The translations under genes and the position numbers were made by a program. Under the pieces are notes generated by a model. That model did not search any database, had not been told where the DNA came from, and saw nothing but the letters and a program-made list of their open reading frames with translations. From NCBI GenBank assembly GCA_002437405.1, contig DJPO01000068.1:1-10454 (forward strand): DNA of 10,454 bases. Reading direction: 5' to 3'. The DNA comes from Opitutia bacterium UBA6410 (GTDB lineage: Bacteria > Verrucomicrobiota > Verrucomicrobiia > Opitutales > Intestinicryptomonadaceae). This document shows positions 6,781 to 10,454 of the stretch, one piece after another (within the stretch, counting starts at the first letter, position 1; every line of letters starts with the position of its first letter).

Positions 6781-7779
6781 ATGATCAAAGTAGGCATTAA
6801 CGGTTTCGGCCGTATCGGCCGCATGGTTTTCCGCGCTGCAGTAGAAAACTTTGCTAACGACATCCAGATCGTCGGTATCAACGACCTTCTCGATCCTGAT
6901 TACTTGGCTTATATGCTCAAGTACGACTCCGTCCACGGCAGATTCGCCGGCGACGTCAAGGCGGAAGGCAACTTCCTCGTCGTAAACGGCCAGAAAATCC
7001 GCATCACCGCTGAAAAAGACCCCGCGAATCTCAAGTGGGACGAAGTTGACGCCGACGTCGTCGTTGAATCGACTGGCTTCTTCCTCACCGAAGAACTCGC
7101 TTCCGCTCACCTCAAGGCTGGCGCGAAGAAAGTCATCATGTCCGCTCCCTCCAAGGACGCTACCCCGATGTTCGTCTACGGCGTAAACGACAAGACCTAC
7201 GCCGGTCAGAAAATCATCTCGAACGCTTCCTGCACGACGAACTGCTTGGCTCCCATCTCGAAGGTTCTCAACGAAAAGTTCGGCATCAAGCGCGGCCTCA
7301 TGACGACCGTACACGCTGCTACCGCTACCCAGAAGACCGTTGACGGTCCCTCCAAGAAAGACTGGAGAGGCGGCAGAGGTATCCTCGAAAACATCATTCC
7401 CTCGTCCACTGGCGCGGCTAAGGCGGTCGGCAAGGTTCTCCCCGAACTCAACGGCAAGCTCACTGGTATGTCCATGCGCGTACCCTGCTCCGACGTTTCG
7501 GTTGTCGACCTCACCGTCGAACTCGAAAAAGCGTGCTCGTACGAAGACATCTGCAAGGCTATGAAGGAAGCTTCCGAAGGCGAACTCAAGGGCATCCTCG
7601 GCTACACCGACGAAGCTGTTGTTTCGACCGACTTCCGCAACTGCCCGAAGACCTCCATCTTCGACGCTAAGGCTGGTATCCAGCTCGACCCGACTTTCGT
7701 CAAGGTCGTTTCCTGGTACGACAACGAATGGGGCTATTCCAACAAGGTTTTGGAAATGGCTCGCGTTATCGCCAAGTAA
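6781..7779 (+). CDS. gap: Glyceraldehyde-3-phosphate dehydrogenase, type I
   Basis: The enzyme converts glyceraldehyde-3-phosphate, phosphate and NAD+ to 1,3-bisphosphoglycerate and NADH in the cytoplasm, and runs in reverse in gluconeogenesis. The 332 residues match the usual family length. GINGFGRIGR (5-14) is the dinucleotide-binding loop, and D35 in GINDLL is placed to bind the adenosine ribose, favouring NAD over NADP. SNASCTTNCLAP (147-158) holds catalytic C151, TTVHAATATQ (175-184) holds H178, and DGPSKKDWRGGRG (188-200) and the C-terminal SWYDNEWGYSN complete the set. The gene has a clear promoter and ribosome site, ends in tandem stops TAA TAA, and is followed by a terminator, so it can be expressed apart from pgk-tpiA. 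Codon use is strongly biased, as in abundant proteins. Confidence 0.98.
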   Translation: MIKVGINGFGRIGRMVFRAAVENFANDIQIVGINDLLDPDYLAYMLKYDSVHGRFAGDVKAEGNFLVVNGQKIRITAEKDPANLKWDEVDADVVVESTGFFLTEELASAHLKAGAKKVIMSAPSKDATPMFVYGVNDKTYAGQKIISNASCTTNCLAPISKVLNEKFGIKRGLMTTVHAATATQKTVDGPSKKDWRGGRGILENIIPSSTGAAKAVGKVLPELNGKLTGMSMRVPCSDVSVVDLTVELEKACSYEDICKAMKEASEGELKGILGYTDEAVVSTDFRNCPKTSIFDAKAGIQLDPTFVKVVSWYDNEWGYSNKVLEMARVIAK

Positions 7780-7793
7780 TAATGCGGCACATA

Positions 7794-7815
7794 GGGCAAG
7801 ACTTGCGTTTTGCCC
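7794..7815 (+). other. Hairpin in the gap 3' untranslated region
   Basis: GGGCAA (7794-7799) pairs with TTGCCC (7810-7815) around a 10-nt loop, 14 nt after the gap stop. No T tract follows, so it is more likely an mRNA-stabilising stem than a terminator. Confidence 0.4.
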
Positions 7816-7822
7816 GCCAATT

Positions 7823-7854
7823 AAAGGACGCGCAAATTCTGCGCGTCTTTTTTT
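7823..7854 (+). terminator. Intrinsic terminator of gap
   Basis: GACGCGCA (7827-7834) pairs perfectly with TGCGCGTC (7840-7847) around a 5-nt loop and is followed by seven T. The A-rich bases before the stem can pair with the T tract and lengthen it. It should end most gap transcripts and separate gap from pgk. Confidence 0.92.
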
Positions 7855-8102
7855 GCGCAGATTTTGCACAAATTTTCGGGTCTATAGACCCCCACATCAA
7901 ACCGCCCCTACTCCGCTCTCCTGCCGAAAAATTTTTTCCCAAGCTTCCAAGCAAATTTTCCCCGACTTCCGCCGCCCCGTTTGTCCCCGAAAATCCGAAA
8001 AAATTTATGCAAAAAACGGCGGATATTGCGTTTTAAAAACTTGCATTTCGCAAAGGGACATTCATTATTGAGCGAAATTTTTACATAAACACCATAAAAA
8101 TT
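7855..8102 (+). promoter_or_regulatory. Non-coding region upstream of pgk
   Basis: About 250 nt between the gap terminator and pgk hold no believable gene. The short open frames here have no family resemblance and are rich in Pro, Phe and Lys. Visible structures are a 14-nt perfect palindrome (7878-7891), a possible long-range stem of CCGCCG (7969-7974) with CGGCGG (8017-8022), and a weak promoter candidate TTGCAT (8041-8046), 16 nt, CATTAT (8063-8068). No ribosome site precedes pgk. The region should drive pgk-tpiA and may carry regulation. Confidence 0.5.
7878..7891. repeat. 14-nt perfect palindrome upstream of pgk
   Basis: GGGTCTATAGACCC is its own reverse complement. It lies about 210 nt before pgk, without a T tract, so an operator-like protein site or a short stem are both possible. 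Confidence 0.5.
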
Positions 8103-9305
8103 ATGTCACAGATAAAGACGATTAAAGACGTAAACCTCAAAGGAAAAAAAGTCTTCGTACGCGTTGACTTTAACGTTCCCTTCGACACTAAGGGCGAAAT
8201 CAGCGACGATACCCGTATCGTAGCGGCTTTGCCGACTATCAAGTACCTCGTCGACGAAGGTGCTATGGTTGTGCTTACCAGCCACCTCGGCCGCCCGAAG
8301 AGCAAGGAAGACAAACAGTTCTCGCTCGCGCCCGTTGCCAAAGCTTTGGCTGAAAAACTCGGCAAGAACGTCGTATTCGTCGACGACTGCATCGGCCCGA
8401 AGGTCAAGGAAGCATGCGCCGCTATGAAGGCTGGCGATGTCGTCCTCCTCGAAAACTCCCGCTTCTACCCCGAAGAAAAGAAAAACGATCCCGCTTTCGC
8501 AAAGCAGCTCGTCGAAGACACTGGCGCGGAAGCATATGTCAACGACGCTTTCGGCACTGCCCACAGAGCACACGCCACCACAGCGGGCGTTGCGGCGTAT
8601 CTGCCGATTAAAGTTGCGGGTCTGCTCATCGAAAAGGAACTCGAATTCCTCGGCTCGAAGACCGAAAATCCCGTCCGCCCCTTCACCGTCATTCTCGGCG
8701 GCTCGAAAGTTTCCGACAAAATCACCGTCATCGACTCGCTCCTCGACAAGTGCAACTCCATGCTCATCGGCGGCGCAATGGCGTACACCTTCGCGCTCGC
8801 GCAAGGCAGAAAAGTCGGCAACAGCCTCTGCGAAGCCGATAAGGTAGACCTCGCAAAAGCGGCTCTCGCCAAGGCTAAGGAAAAGGGCGTAAACTTCCTC
8901 CTGCCCGTAGACAACGTCGTCTCCAACTCGATTGACTTCGCAAACGGCACTGTCGGCGAACTCAAGGTTATGAGCGACATCGAAGACGGCTGGTCCGGCG
9001 TCGACATCGGCCCGAAGACCGTAGAACTCTATAAGAACGAAATCGCCAAGAGCAAGACTATCCTCTGGAACGGCCCCATGGGCATTTTCGAAATCAAGGC
9101 TTGCGCTCAGGGCACGTTCGCAATCGCCGAAGCAGTCGCAAAGGCTGACGCGGTCAGCATCGTCGGCGGCGGCGACTCCGTCAAGGCGGTCAAGAAGAGC
9201 GGCTATGCAAAGGACGTAACTTTCATCTCCACAGGCGGCGGCGCGTCCCTCGAATTCCTCGAAGGCAAAGAGCTCCCCGGCGTGGCGGTTCTCGACAGAA
9301 AATAA
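8103..9305 (+). CDS. pgk: Phosphoglycerate kinase
   Basis: This enzyme moves phosphate between 1,3-bisphosphoglycerate and ADP, giving 3-phosphoglycerate and ATP, the step after the gap product. The 400 residues fit the bacterial length. N-domain substrate residues are visible in RVDFNVP (20-26), SHLGRP (60-65), LLENSRF (115-121, with R120) and NDAFGTAHRAHA (147-158). Nucleotide-binding parts are GGSKVSDKI (199-207, K202), WNGPMGIFE (322-330), GGGDS (355-359) and STGGGASLEFLEG (376-388). Two positions depart from the commonest form: LLENSRF instead of LLENVRF or LLENLRF, and GGSKVSDK instead of GGAKVSDK. Neither removes a catalytic group. The start has no Shine-Dalgarno sequence in its A-rich leader. 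tpiA follows after 27 nt, so the two form a transcription unit. Confidence 0.98.
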   Translation: MSQIKTIKDVNLKGKKVFVRVDFNVPFDTKGEISDDTRIVAALPTIKYLVDEGAMVVLTSHLGRPKSKEDKQFSLAPVAKALAEKLGKNVVFVDDCIGPKVKEACAAMKAGDVVLLENSRFYPEEKKNDPAFAKQLVEDTGAEAYVNDAFGTAHRAHATTAGVAAYLPIKVAGLLIEKELEFLGSKTENPVRPFTVILGGSKVSDKITVIDSLLDKCNSMLIGGAMAYTFALAQGRKVGNSLCEADKVDLAKAALAKAKEKGVNFLLPVDNVVSNSIDFANGTVGELKVMSDIEDGWSGVDIGPKTVELYKNEIAKSKTILWNGPMGIFEIKACAQGTFAIAEAVAKADAVSIVGGGDSVKAVKKSGYAKDVTFISTGGGASLEFLEGKELPGVAVLDRK

Positions 9306-9320
9306 TTTCAAAATCAAATA

Positions 9321-9325
9321 AAGGA
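9321..9325 (+). promoter_or_regulatory. Ribosome binding site of tpiA
   Basis: AAGGA lies 7 nt before ATG 9333 inside the 27-nt pgk-tpiA gap. tpiA can therefore recruit ribosomes independently on the shared transcript. Confidence 0.7.
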
Positions 9326-9332
9326 AAATAAA

Positions 9333-10097
9333 ATGTCCCGCAAATATTTCATCGCAGGAAACTGGAAAATGAACAAGACGGCCGCCGAAGCGACCGCCCT
9401 CATCGACGCAATCAAGGCAAAAGTCGGCTCGCAGGATAAGGTGGACGTTGCTGTATGCCCGCCCTTCACCGCTCTCGACGCCGCTTCCAAGGCTTTGGCT
9501 GGCTCGACAATCAAGCTCGGCGCGCAAAATATGCACTTCGAAGCGCACGGCGCATTCACGGGCGAAGTTGCCGCCGATATGCTCAAGGAATTCTCCTGCA
9601 CATACGTTATCCTCGGCCACAGCGAACGCCGCGAATACTTCAAAGAATGCAACTGCCTCATCAACAAAAAGGTAAAGGCAGTCTTGGCTAACGGTATGAA
9701 GCCCATTCTCTGCGTAGGCGAAAAGCTCGAAGAACGCGAAGCCGGCAAAACCCTCGACATTGTTTCCGAACAAACCGTAAAAGGTCTCGAAGGCATCAGC
9801 AAGGAAGACGCAAAGAATGTCGTAGTTGCATACGAACCCGTTTGGGCAATCGGCACAGGCAAAACCGCAACTCCCGCAATGGCGCAGGAAGTTCACGCGG
9901 CTATCCGCAAGGTTTTGGCTGACGCATTCGGCGCGGACGTGGCGGATTCGATTCAAATCCTCTACGGCGGCTCGATGAAGCCCGAAAATGCCGACGCGTT
10001 GCTCGCGGAAAAGGACATCGACGGCGGTCTCATCGGCGGCGCAGCTCTCAAGGCTGACAGCTTCGTAGCCCTAATCGAAAGCGCTCAAAAGCGGTAG
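9333..10097 (+). CDS. tpiA: Triosephosphate isomerase
   Basis: The enzyme interconverts dihydroxyacetone phosphate and glyceraldehyde-3-phosphate and so feeds gap. The 254-residue (beta/alpha)8 barrel has N10 and K12 in AGNWKMN, the catalytic H96 in ILGHSERR (93-100), and the catalytic base E168 in AYEPVWAIGTGKTA (166-179), which includes the mobile loop that closes over the substrate. Phosphate is gripped by YGGSMKPEN (211-219) and GGLIGGA (231-237). The common form of the first of these is YGGSVKPEN, so Met replaces Val here, a mild change. It is the last gene of the pgk-tpiA unit. Its stop codon TAG lies in the loop of a 6-bp hairpin (10089-10105). Confidence 0.98.
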   Translation: MSRKYFIAGNWKMNKTAAEATALIDAIKAKVGSQDKVDVAVCPPFTALDAASKALAGSTIKLGAQNMHFEAHGAFTGEVAADMLKEFSCTYVILGHSERREYFKECNCLINKKVKAVLANGMKPILCVGEKLEEREAGKTLDIVSEQTVKGLEGISKEDAKNVVVAYEPVWAIGTGKTATPAMAQEVHAAIRKVLADAFGADVADSIQILYGGSMKPENADALLAEKDIDGGLIGGAALKADSFVALIESAQKR

Positions 10098-10105
10098 TAC
10101 CGCTT
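10089..10105 (+). other. Hairpin around the tpiA stop codon
   Basis: AAGCGG (10089-10094) pairs with CCGCTT (10100-10105), leaving the TAG stop in the 5-nt loop. There is no T tract, so it is not a terminator by itself. Confidence 0.4.
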
Positions 10106-10107
10106 CC

Positions 10108-10182
10108 ATTGAAGGGGCTTCGCCCCTTACGGCGATTTGCTTTGCAAATTGCGCCTATCTCCACAAAACCTGTGGTTAAAAT
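10108..10182 (+). repeat. Three-stem structured element, copy A
   Basis: Stem 1 is AAGGGGC with GCCCCTT (10112-10128) around TTC. After a 2-nt linker, stem 2 has an outer GGCG/CGCC and an inner ATTTGC/GCAAAT (10131-10155) with a 2-nt bulge. TATC follows. Stem 3 is CCACA with TGTGG (10161-10175), and then TTAAA. The same order, linker and flanking TATC and TTAAA recur in copy B, with different bases in the stems that still pair. It lies directly after tpiA. Extragenic palindromic element, small mobile repeat and regulatory RNA are the options. Confidence 0.6.
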
Positions 10183-10213
10183 AAAGCGCATTTGCCTAAG
10201 TTTAATTATTCAT

Positions 10214-10241
10214 AAACCCGTCCCAAGTGGACGGGTTTTTT
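10214..10241 (+). terminator. Strong intrinsic terminator downstream of tpiA
   Basis: A perfect 10-bp stem, AAACCCGTCC (10214-10223) with GGACGGGTTT (10229-10238), has a 5-nt loop and runs into six T (10236-10241). It ends the pgk-tpiA transcript about 140 nt after the stop codon, leaving element copy A in the 3' untranslated region. Confidence 0.93.
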
Positions 10242-10320
10242 ATTGAAGGGGGCAAAGCCCCCTTTCGAAGATTGGCTCGCCAATACTTCTATCCCCTCTC
10301 AATCGTCAAGGGGGTTAAAT
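10242..10320 (+). repeat. Three-stem structured element, copy B
   Basis: Stem 1 is AAGGGGGC with GCCCCCTT (10246-10264) around AAA. After a 2-nt linker, stem 2 has an outer GAAG/CTTC and an inner ATTGGC/GCCAAT (10267-10289) with a 1-nt bulge. TATC follows. Stem 3 is CCCCT with AGGGG (10293-10313), and then TTAAA. It begins right at the end of the terminator and matches copy A in layout, but most stem bases have changed in a compensating way. An eight-T run follows at 10327-10334. Confidence 0.6.
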
Positions 10321-10401
10321 TGTATATTTTTTTTGAAGATTTATTTCGATAATACCTTATGAGCTGTACCCAAAAATAGACCAAAGAGCTAAGGGAGTAA
10401 A

Positions 10402-10454
10402 TTGACTTGGTTGATGTTATTGTTGATTGGTTTTATTGATTCAAGTTTATTTTC
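10402..10454 (+). CDS. Possible start of a hydrophobic protein, cut off by the window edge
   Basis: AAGGGAG (10391-10397), a good ribosome site, is followed after 4 nt by TTG 10402 opening a frame that stays open to the edge. It reads MTWLMLLLIGFIDSSLF if TTG initiates, which is strongly hydrophobic, like a membrane protein or signal segment. ATG 10414 in the same frame is an alternative but lies far from the ribosome site. An in-frame stop occurs at 10390-10392. With only 17 codons visible, this is a suggestion. Confidence 0.28.
   Translation, partial: MTWLMLLLIGFIDSSLF

Larger units (their letters stand above)
10098..10401. other. Structured non-coding tail after tpiA
   Basis: About 300 nt have no believable gene. 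They contain the two three-stem elements and the terminator between them. From about 10321 to 10401 the sequence becomes AT-rich, with a -10-like GATAAT (10348-10353) but no good -35 box. It probably includes the promoter of a gene starting at or beyond the right edge. Confidence 0.6.

Noticed and set aside
6757..7869. 370-codon open frame antisense to gap
   Set aside because: Same codon-bias effect; it also runs through the gap promoter and terminator.
8106..9956. 616-codon open frame antisense to pgk and tpiA
   Set aside because: pgk and tpiA share one phase (start difference 1230, a multiple of 3), and their codon bias avoids TTA, CTA and TCA, which leaves the opposite strand open. The translation resembles no family and both sense genes are certain.
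1..10454. CRISPR arrays, tRNA, rRNA, insertion sequences, toxin-antitoxin or phage genes
   Set aside because: Looked for on both strands. No regularly spaced direct repeats, cloverleaf, transposase or phage-like product was seen.

Overview
This window looks like bacterial chromosome of middling GC with densely packed genes. Nothing in it is clearly viral, plasmid-borne or transposon-derived. Secreted carbohydrate- and peptide-active enzymes, TPR-rich proteins and classical glycolysis genes would fit a host- or biomass-associated Gram-negative such as a member of the Verrucomicrobiota. That placement is inference from gene style only, because no marker gene fixes it.

Layout. (1) Positions 1-479, minus strand: the N-terminal part of a secreted Sel1-repeat protein that runs off the left edge. 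(2) 480-668: a divergent promoter region. (3) 669-1880, plus: a secreted M14-type zinc carboxypeptidase-like protein, ended by a strong intrinsic terminator at 1968-1995. (4) 2026-6583, minus: a very compact five-gene cluster read right to left. It holds a 40-residue membrane protein, a CPBP-family membrane protease, a DusB-like tRNA-dihydrouridine synthase, a secreted TPR protein and a secreted GH30-type glycoside hydrolase. The four junctions are a 1-nt gap, a 13-nt overlap, a 16-nt overlap and an 8-nt gap, so one transcript is likely. (5) 6584-6780: a second divergent promoter region with a good promoter for gap. (6) 6781-10097, plus: gap, then a terminator and a 250-nt non-coding leader, then pgk and tpiA 27 nt apart. 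These encode three consecutive enzymes around the triose-phosphate stage of glycolysis and gluconeogenesis. (7) 10098-10401: a structured non-coding tail holding two copies of a three-stem element on either side of a strong terminator. (8) At the right edge, a possible start of a hydrophobic protein.

How it fits together. gap, pgk and tpiA are housekeeping genes. They look highly expressed: clear ribosome sites on gap and tpiA, and biased codons strong enough to create long empty antisense reading frames. The left half is accessory: three exported proteins (M14, TPR, GH30) that may act on polymers or cell-surface material, with two of them co-transcribed with a tRNA-modification gene. No defence system, CRISPR array, tRNA, rRNA or insertion sequence was seen. 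The most unusual signal is the pair of co-varying multi-hairpin elements downstream of tpiA.
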